IMG/VR virus record: IMGVR_UViG_3300031787_000063
Coordinates: 1-64,000 of that record
DNA: 64,000 nt
Source of the DNA: a virus
Strand: one strand, 5' to 3'
Shown: positions 24,646 to 34,656 of the stretch, in pieces
Position numbering within the stretch: position 1 is the stretch's first letter
Layout: the number at the start of each line of letters is the position of its first letter
Notes under the pieces: generated by a model
The model's input: the letters and a program-made list of their open reading frames with translations, nothing else
Told to the model about the DNA's origin: nothing
Databases searched by the model: none
Made by a program: the position numbers and the translations under genes

Positions 24646-27312
24646 TTAATATTCTGTTTCTAAATAAACTGAAGAAATATCAATACCTACAGCCGCTGCA
24701 GTACTACCAGTATTTCTCCATAATTGCCATGTCAACAATTGGTTCACTGCTGGTATGTTTGTATTAATTGATCCAGAAGAAGCTACTCCCAGTCGTATAT
24801 TTCTAACTTCGTAAAAAACTGTTGTGGAGTTAGGAGCTGCATACAAAATAAGATGATACATATCAGTTGCTACGGTTGGTGATTTTGTGAAATCTGTCCC
24901 TAGATCAATTTTTGTTGCTACCCCAGCCCCGTCATTAAACATTATTTGAAAGTTAGCATCAGTAGAATCATGACCCATGCCGATAATATTTGTAAGTATA
25001 CTAGGCTCACCAGCGGAGGGAAGAGTTAATGTTGAAGAAGTCAAACCTACAAAAGTACGAGCAGTGGGAACTAAAGCCGCATCACTAATTCCAAACCTTG
25101 TTTGAAAAAAGAATCCGCCAGCATTTGAAATATTGCTAAGACCTACCTGTAAAACTGCTGATCTTAGACCAGAGGATGAGCTTATTGCAGCAGCAGAAAC
25201 AAATCCTATTCTTTTTTGCCAAGTAAACGAGTTTGTTGTTGCTATAGTTCTTGCTGTAGCTGTTCCAGTAGCAGTTGGAGCTATTTGTCCAATAACAGTA
25301 GAAGTGTTAGCGTTAGCGTTTGGAAGCCATAAAGATATGTTAGATTGACCGATGTGTGGTTGGAAAGGATATGCTCTTCCATCTTTGTTAATTTGTCCCA
25401 TCATCTGTCTACCGCCAAAAGACTCAGAGTAAAGTGTTGCACCGGAAGCAGGAGCAGACGGTTGGGAAATTTCATCAAAAGTTAAACTAGATTCATTCCC
25501 TGTATGAGTAGAACGAGTTCTAAGATCGGCAGCACTAACATTATCCACGTCAGATAACCCAACTGCAGTCTTATCTAATGTTTGAAAAGTTTTATCGCCT
25601 CTGTAATATTGAGAAGCTGTACCTGCAGTGATTGTAGGTTCTTTTTCATTTAGTTGAGTTTGAATAGATGAAGTGGCATCAAGATAACCCAAAGTAGTTG
25701 TTGTAACGCTTGAGTTAGTAATTTTTCCACTTGAATCAGATGTTACGACGCTAGAAGGAGTTAAATCAATAGATACAACAGAAGATGCCGCCCCCGTAAT
25801 TGTATCTTGTTTTTCATTAATTTGTTGCTGAATTGTTGTTGCAGTATTAATTCCCTCAAGCGTAGCAAACTCTGCATTAGATACAACTCCGCCATCAATT
25901 TTAGCAGCATCAATAGTTACTGATTGAACTGCAGTTGTAAAGTCTGAAATTGTAGAAGCAAGCTGTGTACCAGTATGAGTTGAACGATCTCTAAGACTAG
26001 CTGCGGATATATTATCTACATCCCCTAAACCAACTTGAGCTTTTGTAACGCTGTGGGGATTATTAGTTAAATTTGCATGTGCATCTACTTTAGCCTGAAC
26101 TTCAGTAGAAGTTTCATATTGAGGATGCGGATCTAAAGCTTCAACGTGATTTGTCATTGTTGAAGATACAGAAGTGTAAATATTTTCTAATGCACTCTGT
26201 ACGTTTGTTGCAGAAGCCACAGATGAAGTTAGAGATATGTCTTCAGAAGTGAGAACTATGTCTCCTTGGAATCCATTTACGGAAACAACTAAGCTTCCAC
26301 CCGGAGATCTCTGCCATTCAAGAGATTCAGATAGAATAACATCATCTCCAGCATAGAATACAATATCTCCAGCTCCAAAATTTACCGTACCTGCTGCAGA
26401 AACACGATAAATATGTCCAGCATCTGTAGTAGGATTTGATGGTCCATTTTGTAAGGTTGGAGTGTTAGTAGACGCATCCCAAGTTCCTTTATATTCAAGA
26501 ACATTTCCGGGTAACATACTATTAGGAATTTTTCCAGAAATATCTAAAGTAGCCAGACCTCCTGCGACTCCATAATCATTTTCTATATCTGTAACTCTGT
26601 TTCCAATAGATATTCTAGCCGCTTCTTCAGAAGCTAAAGCATCATGAACTGCATCAACGCTTGGAGCATGAGTTGTGTCGTTATTTACAATAGATTGAGA
26701 AATTACTGCAGATTGAGCCGCAGACTCAAAATCGCTAATGGTAGAAGCTAATTGAGTTCCAGTATGATTAGAACGTAATGTAGCATCTACATTTGGAACT
26801 GAAGATAATCCTACTTGAGCTTTAGTAACACTGTGAGGATTTGAAGTGTCGCTAATATGCGATTGAATATTTGAATTTTTTGGCTCAAAATTAAGATCTG
26901 ACTCTCCTTTAGTGTATACGTCTGCAGAGTTGGCTTTTAAGTTTAAAGCATCTTGAGTTGCTATACTAATGGGTTTATTGGCATCGCTAGTATTATCTAC
27001 TTCAGATAAACCTACTTGTGATTTTGTAACTTGGTGTGGATTTGCTAAATCTGTTATGTGAGATTGTAAATCAGCATCGTCTGCTTTTAGATCTAGAGCA
27101 GTTTGAGTTGCATTTGAAATAGGTTTATTTACATCAGATGTATTATCTACATTAGATAAACCGACATCTGATCTGGTAAGATTTAACGAATTTTTTAATC
27201 CACTGACTTTTATTTTTTTAGTTTCAGGAACTGCTAAATCAACTATAGGAAGAACATCATTTTCTGTAGCTGTTGTTAATTCAATAAGTTCTGTAATTTT
27301 TTTATTTGCCAT
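24646..27312 (-). CDS. Tail fibre/collar protein with phage fibre repeats
   Basis: An 888-residue protein. The N-terminal NKKITEL-type module (about 1-45) is common at virion attachment ends. About five repeats of the GLSNVDNTSDVNKPIS / THTGTQLAS type follow between residues 50 and 610. The C-terminal 250 residues are a distinct beta-rich domain, probably the exposed tip. Synonymous variation among repeats suggests gradual divergence. Confidence 0.8.
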   Translation of the reverse strand: MANKKITELIELTTATENDVLPIVDLAVPETKKIKVSGLKNSLNLTRSDVGLSNVDNTSDVNKPISNATQTALDLKADDADLQSHITDLANPHQVTKSQVGLSEVDNTSDANKPISIATQDALNLKANSADVYTKGESDLNFEPKNSNIQSHISDTSNPHSVTKAQVGLSSVPNVDATLRSNHTGTQLASTISDFESAAQSAVISQSIVNNDTTHAPSVDAVHDALASEEAARISIGNRVTDIENDYGVAGGLATLDISGKIPNSMLPGNVLEYKGTWDASTNTPTLQNGPSNPTTDAGHIYRVSAAGTVNFGAGDIVFYAGDDVILSESLEWQRSPGGSLVVSVNGFQGDIVLTSEDISLTSSVASATNVQSALENIYTSVSSTMTNHVEALDPHPQYETSTEVQAKVDAHANLTNNPHSVTKAQVGLGDVDNISAASLRDRSTHTGTQLASTISDFTTAVQSVTIDAAKIDGGVVSNAEFATLEGINTATTIQQQINEKQDTITGAASSVVSIDLTPSSVVTSDSSGKITNSSVTTTTLGYLDATSSIQTQLNEKEPTITAGTASQYYRGDKTFQTLDKTAVGLSDVDNVSAADLRTRSTHTGNESSLTFDEISQPSAPASGATLYSESFGGRQMMGQINKDGRAYPFQPHIGQSNISLWLPNANANTSTVIGQIAPTATGTATARTIATTNSFTWQKRIGFVSAAAISSSSGLRSAVLQVGLSNISNAGGFFFQTRFGISDAALVPTARTFVGLTSSTLTLPSAGEPSILTNIIGMGHDSTDANFQIMFNDGAGVATKIDLGTDFTKSPTVATDMYHLILYAAPNSTTVFYEVRNIRLGVASSGSINTNIPAVNQLLTWQLWRNTGSTAAAVGIDISSVYLETEY

Positions 27313-27322
27313 ATTTCTCTCT

Positions 27323-27538
27323 TTATTCGGGTTCTAGAATGTTGTTATCTTCCGTAATAAGTGCATGTCCATTTTCAGTTAGAATTAGAGTTGGAGTAAA
27401 AAATTCAATTCCTCCTAGTGTAACTCCATCTCCTCCGAAAAACTTTTTTAAATCAGTGTCAAAAACTATTTCCGCTTCTTCTAATAATAAGTTTTCTCGC
27501 AATGCTGTTGCTATACGGGGTACTTTTAAAATTGCCAC
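27323..27538 (-). CDS. Small fibre-associated protein (71 aa)
   Basis: A 71-residue protein whose EAEIVFDTDLKKFFGGDG segment resembles the conserved fibre-base segment found in phage 'hyaluronidase-like' and fibre proteins. It lies directly upstream of the fibre gene. Probably part of the fibre attachment unit. Confidence 0.6.
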   Translation of the reverse strand: MAILKVPRIATALRENLLLEEAEIVFDTDLKKFFGGDGVTLGGIEFFTPTLILTENGHALITEDNNILEPE

Positions 27539-27744
27539 TAAGCCACCTCAAAAACTACAAGTCTGTCACCCCAATCTAATAAAGATCCAGTGTTTTCTCT
27601 TAATCCCGCATCAATATCAAGGTCGTTTACTTGAGATTGATTAAAATCTATTATAGCAGATCCATAAGCTTGTGGTGTTACTTTTACAAATTGAAATTCT
27701 CCAGTTAAAGGATTAAAAACCAATTTTATATTTGCACAACACAT
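27538..27744 (-). CDS. Small fibre-associated protein (68 aa)
   Basis: A 68-residue protein. NPLTGEFQFVK is typical of phage fibre base segments. It overlaps the next gene by one base, and the two may form a short base complex. Confidence 0.6.
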   Translation of the reverse strand: MCCANIKLVFNPLTGEFQFVKVTPQAYGSAIIDFNQSQVNDLDIDAGLRENTGSLLDWGDRLVVFEVA

Positions 27745-27745
27745 A

Positions 27746-28732
27746 CTAAACCTTTTCTACTGAAACTATAGTGTTATTGGAATCGTAACCTATAACTACA
27801 GTAGCTAAGTGCTCTCTGTCTAATCCCTCGTTCTCTACTAATATAAAAACATCAGAGGTTCCGGAGGAAGCAGACGTTGTAACCCCTATAGTCTTATTAC
27901 GAACATACAAGGAGTCTCCATTTATATTTGTTATAAATTTATTAGTGGCATCTAAAACTACTTTTGTCGCCTGTGCTATAGAATTCCCACTAGAACCTGT
28001 TGAAATTGCTACCATTAGTCCAACTTTCCCAGCTACTAAAGGATCAACTCCTGCACCATTTACATTATACCACACATAATATTTATCTACGTCATTTGCT
28101 GAATTTATTAAAAAATACTTACTATTTAAATTATTAGAGTCTTTTCCGCTAGTATTTTTAGTGTATATTCCTGAATTAAAATCGTAGGAATTAGTTTTTA
28201 TTCCTACTGTAGAGCTTGAAATTATAACATAAGTCATTGAATATACTGCTAAAAAATTAGAATCCATAGATATAGCTAGGGCTATTTTTTGAGCCATCAA
28301 AGACGTACTGTGACTTGATAGTAAGTTTATTGCGATATCTCTGTAAACCCCCGGTACAGAAGGTGGAGTATTATTAAAATCAACATTAAACCATACTAAA
28401 ACAGCTCCAATTTCATCGTATACTACAAAACCTTTTCCAGCCAAAGAAGCTGGGGTTTTATTATTTAAATTTATAGTTGTTTTATGAGCTGTACCAACTG
28501 AATCGGCATTAAATATAAACCGTGTTTTTTCATAGCATCCTTTAGAGTAGTAGTCAACTTGACTTATTAATTTGCAACCATTTGGTCCATCAATGTAGGA
28601 CATTTCGAATTTACCAAAGTTAGCAGGAAGAAAGCTGTTAACATTAATAACATTAAAAGCCTGCTCTGCTTCATCGTGAGCAGAGGTAATTGCATTTGTA
28701 TAGTCTAGTGAAGTTTTGCTTTTATCGGACAC
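27746..28732 (-). CDS. Putative tail/fibre structural protein (328 aa)
   Basis: Beta-rich 328-residue protein with repeated YYVWYNVNGAGVDP/VLVWFNVDFNNTPP-type segments. Such repeats are seen in phage virion decoration or fibre proteins. It lies in the fibre block and its start overlaps the upstream stop by one base. Exact role unknown. Confidence 0.6.
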   Translation of the reverse strand: MSDKSKTSLDYTNAITSAHDEAEQAFNVINVNSFLPANFGKFEMSYIDGPNGCKLISQVDYYSKGCYEKTRFIFNADSVGTAHKTTINLNNKTPASLAGKGFVVYDEIGAVLVWFNVDFNNTPPSVPGVYRDIAINLLSSHSTSLMAQKIALAISMDSNFLAVYSMTYVIISSSTVGIKTNSYDFNSGIYTKNTSGKDSNNLNSKYFLINSANDVDKYYVWYNVNGAGVDPLVAGKVGLMVAISTGSSGNSIAQATKVVLDATNKFITNINGDSLYVRNKTIGVTTSASSGTSDVFILVENEGLDREHLATVVIGYDSNNTIVSVEKV

Positions 28733-28989
28733 TACTTCCTCATTTTGCTAGATAGCGATCTCCCAAAATACAAAGAAGCACAAATAATCAATAATTCCAA
28801 GCTATTGTCAACATCCACACCTTCTACTATTTTAGCAAATTTATTTATTAAAGAAAATAAACTTACTATAAATGAAATTAATAGTAAAGTAAGAGAAACG
28901 CTAGGAAGTTTGCGAATTGGATCTCTGACGAATATCAGAGGAATTCCTTCTTTTTGTAGTTTAGAAATCAATATTTTAATTTTATCCAT
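28732..28989 (-). CDS. Two-helix membrane protein (85 aa)
   Basis: An 85-residue protein with two hydrophobic helices (about 30-50 and 62-78) and a basic C terminus. Holin function is possible from size and late location, but the conserved-looking FVRDPIRKLPSVSLTLLL segment occurs in non-lysis phage proteins too, as far as I recall. Confidence 0.55.
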   Translation of the reverse strand: MDKIKILISKLQKEGIPLIFVRDPIRKLPSVSLTLLLISFIVSLFSLINKFAKIVEGVDVDNSLELLIICASLYFGRSLSSKMRK

Positions 28990-28990
28990 C

Positions 28991-29263
28991 TTATTTTTCG
29001 CCTATTTTTTTACTTCTACCCCAAAGATCTCGACATGCCCAATATTGAGCACTTAATTTACTTTTCTTTTCATCACAAGAATGTCTTGCTCGAAATGATT
29101 TTTTAGCTTCCTTAGAGTAGTTGTGCTTATATCCATCAGCTCCGTAGTGTACAATTTTTTCTTGACCATTTTCACAAGCTTTCACCATCTTTTTTTTACC
29201 GGGACGAGTGGAAGATCTTGGAGAATTGCAGGATAATGTATCTCTTAATTTTTTAAATTTCAC
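28991..29263 (-). CDS. Small basic Cys/Lys-rich protein (DUF5872-like)
   Basis: A 90-residue basic protein with KACENGQEKIVHYGADGY and FRARHSCDEKKSK segments, resembling small proteins found in many aquatic phages and large viruses. It is the last of three consecutive related basic genes. Possibly virion-packaged and DNA-binding; unproven. Confidence 0.6.
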   Translation of the reverse strand: MKFKKLRDTLSCNSPRSSTRPGKKKMVKACENGQEKIVHYGADGYKHNYSKEAKKSFRARHSCDEKKSKLSAQYWACRDLWGRSKKIGEK

Positions 29264-29511
29264 GTTAGCCTACTTCTTAATTTTTTAAATCTAAGTTTTC
29301 CGTATTGTCTGCCTTCTCTAGTAGCTTTGTTTTTATCAGCCACGGCTCTTTTTTTTTGAGAAGGACTCAGTTCTTTCCAAGTTTTAGGAGTGTCTGCTGT
29401 AATTTTTTTAGAAGGTCTACATTTTGGAACGGTTTTTAACTTACCAGAACCGCACTCGTTTCCTTTTTGATCAGTCCATTTTTCAGCAAACCATCTTTTA
29501 AGCCCTTTCAT
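29260..29511 (-). CDS. Small basic protein (DUF5872-like)
   Basis: An 83-residue basic protein with KRWFAEKWTDQKGNECGSG and VPKCRPSKKI. The start at 29511 is chosen because it overlaps the previous stop as ATGA. It ends in an overlap with the next basic gene. Confidence 0.65.
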   Translation of the reverse strand: MKGLKRWFAEKWTDQKGNECGSGKLKTVPKCRPSKKITADTPKTWKELSPSQKKRAVADKNKATREGRQYGKLRFKKLRSRLT

Positions 29512-29645
29512 CTGTATTTGCCGCCACGCTTTTTGTATTCTTTTACTATCCAAGCAGAAGCGTAAGCAGAAGGAAATACTCGAAACTTTTTTTTAGCCTC
29601 GACTTTCACTCTTGCATATAACTTAGAATCAGAAGGAGTATTCAT
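29508..29645 (-). CDS. Tiny basic protein with KFxVxPSAYAS motif (45 aa)
   Basis: A 45-residue protein with KKFRVFPSAYASAWIVKEY and a GGKYR end, the recurring phage/large-virus motif that accompanies the two basic proteins downstream. It is preceded by a good ribosome binding site. In some viruses the three segments are parts of longer proteins, so this may be a split family. Confidence 0.65.
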   Translation of the reverse strand: MNTPSDSKLYARVKVEAKKKFRVFPSAYASAWIVKEYKKRGGKYR

Positions 29646-29647
29646 AT

Positions 29648-29872
29648 TTATTTAATAATTCCTCTTTTTCTTCTAGCCTCTTCTTCCTTCTTTCTAAGTT
29701 CCTCGGAAGTTCTCTGTGCTCCTCTCATAGCAGGATCTTGTGGTCCACTAGAAGAAAGAGTGCTTCTTAATCTAGAAAAAAAACCGGGTTGATTTTTTTC
29801 TAATTCTTTCCGCTTTTTTTCTTCTTCCATTTTTCTTTTTAATTCTAGTCCTCTTTGTATAACATCTGCCAT
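29648..29872 (-). CDS. Small charged coiled-coil protein
   Basis: A 75-residue, very Lys/Glu/Arg-rich protein with a central FFSRLRSTLSSSGPQ loop between two charged helices. The ATG at 29872 overlaps the region of the upstream stop. Function unknown. Confidence 0.55.
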   Translation of the reverse strand: MADVIQRGLELKRKMEEEKKRKELEKNQPGFFSRLRSTLSSSGPQDPAMRGAQRTSEELRKKEEEARRKRGIIK

Positions 29873-29874
29873 AA

Positions 29875-30051
29875 TCACTCCTTACAATTACATCCTAATT
29901 TTTCTTTAAGTTTAGCATATCTTTTTTTACCTTTATTAGATTTCGTGTATTCAGCCGCTACTTTTGGTTCAATCCCTACTTTTTTAGCAAATTCTGGATT
30001 TGTCTCGGCTGCTTTCATAAATCTAAACTGTGCTTTACTTTTTGCTGGCAT
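29875..30051 (-). CDS. Small DUF3008-like basic protein (58 aa)
   Basis: A 58-residue protein beginning MPAKSKAQFRFMKAA, the signature start of a family found in many phages (DUF3008-like), with a Lys-rich C terminus. Usually of unknown function. It follows the large fibre gene. Confidence 0.65.
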   Translation of the reverse strand: MPAKSKAQFRFMKAAETNPEFAKKVGIEPKVAAEYTKSNKGKKRYAKLKEKLGCNCKE

Positions 30052-30060
30052 TGGTTATCC

Positions 30061-33000
30061 TTACGGAGTTATTGTTTGTTTAACTACCCAAATCCCACTT
30101 TCTCTTCTTTCTGTAACTAAATTAGATCCACTAGGACGAATTCTGTAAGTTCCATCTGTATTAGGATCTCCAAAATAAAATTCAGATGTTCTAGTGATTT
30201 TATTATTATCCATATTAAGTTCTGGAGCTTGTATAGTTACTGATCCTCTTGTTCCAGTTCCTGCTGCGTTTCCAGTTTGGATAAAAATATTACCACTATT
30301 AGCCGCAGTTCCTGTTCCTTTTATAAATGCGTCTCTTGTTTTGACAAAAACACTCCCAGAACTTATTTGTAAGTTACTTGCCGGATCATTATAGTTTGAA
30401 TTTGATTGTGATTCTAAAAAAACATCTCCTGCTGTAAAAGTTCCATCCACTGTACCTTCAACTGCCGATCCTTGAAATCCAATTCCCCCAGAACTAGCAC
30501 CTTTAGAAGTACCAGCTTTTACCATTGCAAAATTCCCAAGATTATTGGTTACGTTTACAACTATTTCAGGATATCCAGATCCTAAAGTAGACAGAAAGAT
30601 CTGTTCGGTGCTGGAACTATTTCTGATATTAATACCTCTAATACAATTTAATCCGAAATCATTAACAGTTAGCATTCCAAAATTACTTGTAGTGCTTATG
30701 TACGTATTATTTGCTCTTAGTCTAATATCTCCTCTAGTTCCACTTGTTACTGTTCCTGTCTCAATATCAATTGAACCAGAATTTCCAGAACCCGGTACGT
30801 TACCCGTTTGTAGTCTGGTGCTACCAGTAGAGCCAGAAGAACTTGCATTTAAAATTCTACCAGATCCAAAGATTGTACCTCCAGTATTCCCTCCAGTTGT
30901 GGAATCATTACGTCCTGATAAAACAATAACTTGTCCAGTGGTGGCGGCTGTTGAAGTAGATATGGCAATACCAGATGCAACAAATATCCCACCTGTCCCG
31001 TTTAGTGCCGTACCTGAAATGATATCAATATATCCAGAGGAGCCACCATTTGCGTTTCCACTATACACCCTAGTTGGACCACTATTTCCAGAAGTATTTG
31101 GTGTTCCAGTTGTAATAACTATTTGTCCAGTATTTGCTTGAGATGTAAACCCTGTTTGAATAGCTACAGCTTTAGAAGCAACTGTTGGAGTTGATACTTT
31201 ATCTGCAGATGCTACATATAAATCTTCTGAATTTGTAACTGGAGGTTGGACAAATATAAATCCAGCTCCGTATGGATGTCCTATTTGTAAACCATCAATA
31301 AGGGTTGTTCCATTTAATGTTGCGGCATTTCCTGAACTTGGAGTTATTTCCAGAGTTCCTGTCATGGTATCGCCAGATTTACTGACTTTATTAGACAATG
31401 CAGTAGAAGTAGCTGTCGAAATAGGTTTATCTGCATCGCTCGTATTATCTACATTAGAAAGTCCTAAATCTGTTTTACTTAATACAACAGTCCCTGTTTG
31501 ATCATTTACAGAAGTAACTCCAGCAGCTAGATTTAATACAACAGTCCCTGTTTGACCATTTACGGAAGTAACTCCCACTCCAGCAGCTACAGTAGCATCT
31601 ACATAAGTTTTAACAGCTTTTTGAGTAGGATATAGAGTATCTGATGTACCTAAACCAGTGTCAGTACTTTTGTTAGAAATATTCTCAGCAGTAAATCCTA
31701 AAGAATTTTGCTTAGCGTCTAAAGCTGATTGAAGATCTGTTTGGAGTGCTAGAGTTCCGCCAATATCTCCCCAAGATGTGGATAGTATTACGTCTCCAAC
31801 TTGACCATTTACAGATGAAACAGCTCCTCCAGCCCCTCCTTGAATATCAACAGTTACATTTCCATTAACATCAGAACTAGCAGTTACACTACTTCCTGTG
31901 AAGTTAATAGAAGCTACTGCTGCCGTTATTTGAGTTCCTTCATCTTTTATAATTAAAGAAGATCCACCTCCTCCAATTACTAAGTCTCCAGATCCTAAGA
32001 CAGAATTCCCATTAATAGTTTTAATGTTTGTTCCAGATACAAGAGTATCCTGTTTTCCAGAAAGTGCAGTAGAAGTGGCTGTAGATATTGGTTTATTTAA
32101 ATCAGAAGTGTTATCTACATTAGAAAGACCAACATCTGATTTTGTTAAAGTTTTATTTTTCCAAAGTGATGTGGAATTTTCATAAGCAATAACTTGAGCA
32201 TCCGCAATGCCATTTATTGACACATTGTGTAGTTCTTGTAATTCGTATCCATTTTGTATACTTACTTGAATTACCCCCACATTTTGATGCTTTCTAATTA
32301 AGTATCCAATAAACACTGCATGATTTGGAGCGGAAGGTTTTACATTTGTAATTCCCCCAGCGACTGTAGGACTAAGCCATAAAGGATCTCCTTCTGCCCA
32401 TCCAACAATATCTGTATTTAAATTTTCTAATCTTCCTTGTTCTACAATAATACCATCGGTCATGTTTGCAATATCTGTTTGCACAAGACCGTATGTTTTA
32501 CTAGAAGTCATTTCTGAATTTGCTTGAGCTAATGCAATTCTTGGTCTGTCTCCTTGTACTCCGCTCAAGTATATAGCAGTCATTTTTGGAACAACAGATC
32601 CAGTAGCATTAAATGCAGTTGTGATCAATCTCTCTGCAGATGTTGAAGCAGGGGCTCCTGCCGCATCAATTGTTAAAGTATTAGCTAAATCATTATAAGT
32701 TAATGTAATGTTTGAACCAGCTACTAAAAGAGAATTAACTCTATCATCAACGGCTTCGCTAAAATCAGTTACATCAGTTGCAACATGTGTGTGAACAGTG
32801 TTAGCTTTTCCAGATAAAGCAGTGGCTGTAGCAGTGGATATAGGTTTATCAGCATCGCTAGTATTGTCTACATTAGAAAGACCAATATCTGTTTTATCAA
32901 GTACAACGTCTCCAACTTTTGTGTTTACCGAAGTAACTGGAGCCGTTCCTCCTCCTGTAGAATTAATGGTTATAGTATTTGCATCAGATGACAAACTAAC

Positions 33001-34638
33001 ATTTGATCCAGCTACTAGGGATTTAAATTGTAAAGTTTGTTGGTCTTTACTATCATAAATACCTTGTCCAGAACCTAAGTTTAATGCACTTTCTACTTTA
33101 TTTGACAAAGATGGAACTGTAGGAGAATCTGCTGTACCTCCTAAATCTCCAGCTAGTTTAACTAATCCTTTTACAGTAGTACTAGCATCTGGAGCACCTG
33201 CAGAAACTGTAGCATCGACGTATGTTTTCACAGCTTTTTGTGTTGGATAAAGAACGTCTGACACACCTAACAAAACATCTGTACTTTTATTAACAACATC
33301 TTCTGGAGTAAATCCTAAAGAGTCCTGTTTTCCAGAAAGAGCAGAGGATGTTGCAGTGCTTATAGGCTTATCAGCATCACTAGTATTGTCTACATTTGAC
33401 AATCCAATGTCTGATTTATCTAGTACCACATCTCCGACTTTTGTGTTTACCGAAGTAACGGCAGATGTGGGAACTTCTGCTAGAGTGATGTATCCGGCAG
33501 GATTTGAAGCATCATATTTCAAATCAAGTTGTGATTTATTTACTGCATCTTTAGGATCATTTCCATTTTCAACAAATTTTATAGAGTTAAGACTTAATCC
33601 CCCAGATATTGTTTGAGGTATCTCGTTTATTTTAAAATCAACAGAAGTTGTACTTGAATCAAAAGTTATAATTCCAGCAATAGAGTCGTATGTGTATATT
33701 GTTCCTAAATAATCTAACCCTCCAGTTAAAACTAGAGCTTGCATTTGTTTTGATACTACTCCCGTAAAAAGATCACTTGAAACACCTCCTCCTACATTTT
33801 CGCTTCCATTAACAGAAAGAAAAATAGGGACGAATGTTCCGGGAACTAAAGGGTCTGGATAAAAATCTTGAAGTACAATTGAAAGAGGAGCGTTTTGCCC
33901 CATATTCAATGTACCTGACATTGTATCTCCAGATTTATTAACCTTATTTATTAAAGCTGGTACGGTTGGAGAATCTGCTGTACCTGACAAGTCTCCTATT
34001 AATTTAACTATTCCTTTAGTAGACGCAGTAGCATCATTTACTGAAGGGACTTCTGCTAGAGTAATATACCCAGCAGGGTTACTAGCGTCATATTTAGAGG
34101 CTAATCCCGGAACTGTAGGAGAATCTGCTGTTCCTCCTAAATCTCCCGTAAGTTTTAGTATGCCCTTTGTAGATGAGCTTGCATCTGGAATAGATCCAGC
34201 TCCAGTTGATTGCAAATTAATTGTTTTTGTAGCGTTGTCTCCAGTAATTGTAATGGAGTTATCGCTAGAAATAAGAGATAAAGTTTCAATGTCAGTCAGT
34301 TGATCGCCAGCAGGAACATCTATCTGAATAGCAGACCCACTGGCTTCATTAAAAGACGAAGCAATTACCTTTATGGCTACATCAAGTGCATCTAATACAG
34401 TGCATTCTAATTTAACTTCTTCGTAAGAAGAAATGTTAATTTTTTCATTAGCAAGTCCAGTTATTTCTTTTAAAAGAACAAAGTCATCTTGTCCTATTAA
34501 TCTGGCACTAACTTGTAATATATTTGATGGACCAGCATCTTCTACGACTACTCGAAGAATATTTTCTCCATCAATATTAATGACGCTTACAACTCCTGTT
34601 TGAGCTACGAGTTGATTAACTTTGGCTTTTGTATCCAC
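30061..34638 (-). CDS. Giant tail fibre (1525 aa)
   Basis: The largest gene in the window. An N-terminal beta-rich head (about 1-110) is followed by alternating units: GDLGGTADSPTVP (three copies), NTKVGDVVLDKSDIGLSNVDNTSDADKPIS-like units (four copies) and YPTQKAVKTYVDATV (two). A C-terminal Gly/Thr/Ser beta-helix-like region is homologous to the end of the neighbouring 631-residue fibre. Probably a trimeric receptor-binding fibre. Confidence 0.82.
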   Translation of the reverse strand: MDTKAKVNQLVAQTGVVSVINIDGENILRVVVEDAGPSNILQVSARLIGQDDFVLLKEITGLANEKINISSYEEVKLECTVLDALDVAIKVIASSFNEASGSAIQIDVPAGDQLTDIETLSLISSDNSITITGDNATKTINLQSTGAGSIPDASSSTKGILKLTGDLGGTADSPTVPGLASKYDASNPAGYITLAEVPSVNDATASTKGIVKLIGDLSGTADSPTVPALINKVNKSGDTMSGTLNMGQNAPLSIVLQDFYPDPLVPGTFVPIFLSVNGSENVGGGVSSDLFTGVVSKQMQALVLTGGLDYLGTIYTYDSIAGIITFDSSTTSVDFKINEIPQTISGGLSLNSIKFVENGNDPKDAVNKSQLDLKYDASNPAGYITLAEVPTSAVTSVNTKVGDVVLDKSDIGLSNVDNTSDADKPISTATSSALSGKQDSLGFTPEDVVNKSTDVLLGVSDVLYPTQKAVKTYVDATVSAGAPDASTTVKGLVKLAGDLGGTADSPTVPSLSNKVESALNLGSGQGIYDSKDQQTLQFKSLVAGSNVSLSSDANTITINSTGGGTAPVTSVNTKVGDVVLDKTDIGLSNVDNTSDADKPISTATATALSGKANTVHTHVATDVTDFSEAVDDRVNSLLVAGSNITLTYNDLANTLTIDAAGAPASTSAERLITTAFNATGSVVPKMTAIYLSGVQGDRPRIALAQANSEMTSSKTYGLVQTDIANMTDGIIVEQGRLENLNTDIVGWAEGDPLWLSPTVAGGITNVKPSAPNHAVFIGYLIRKHQNVGVIQVSIQNGYELQELHNVSINGIADAQVIAYENSTSLWKNKTLTKSDVGLSNVDNTSDLNKPISTATSTALSGKQDTLVSGTNIKTINGNSVLGSGDLVIGGGGSSLIIKDEGTQITAAVASINFTGSSVTASSDVNGNVTVDIQGGAGGAVSSVNGQVGDVILSTSWGDIGGTLALQTDLQSALDAKQNSLGFTAENISNKSTDTGLGTSDTLYPTQKAVKTYVDATVAAGVGVTSVNGQTGTVVLNLAAGVTSVNDQTGTVVLSKTDLGLSNVDNTSDADKPISTATSTALSNKVSKSGDTMTGTLEITPSSGNAATLNGTTLIDGLQIGHPYGAGFIFVQPPVTNSEDLYVASADKVSTPTVASKAVAIQTGFTSQANTGQIVITTGTPNTSGNSGPTRVYSGNANGGSSGYIDIISGTALNGTGGIFVASGIAISTSTAATTGQVIVLSGRNDSTTGGNTGGTIFGSGRILNASSSGSTGSTRLQTGNVPGSGNSGSIDIETGTVTSGTRGDIRLRANNTYISTTSNFGMLTVNDFGLNCIRGINIRNSSSTEQIFLSTLGSGYPEIVVNVTNNLGNFAMVKAGTSKGASSGGIGFQGSAVEGTVDGTFTAGDVFLESQSNSNYNDPASNLQISSGSVFVKTRDAFIKGTGTAANSGNIFIQTGNAAGTGTRGSVTIQAPELNMDNNKITRTSEFYFGDPNTDGTYRIRPSGSNLVTERRESGIWVVKQTITP

Positions 34639-34656
34639 GATACTCTCCTTATACTA

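Noticed and set aside
28732-28989. Definite holin call for the two-helix protein
   Set aside because: Size and topology fit, but it is far from the lysin and embedded between fibre genes, so the call stays open.
24646-34638. Regular repeats resembling a repeat array such as CRISPR
   Set aside because: They are in-frame protein repeats of tail fibres with no constant spacer architecture, and no cas genes are present.
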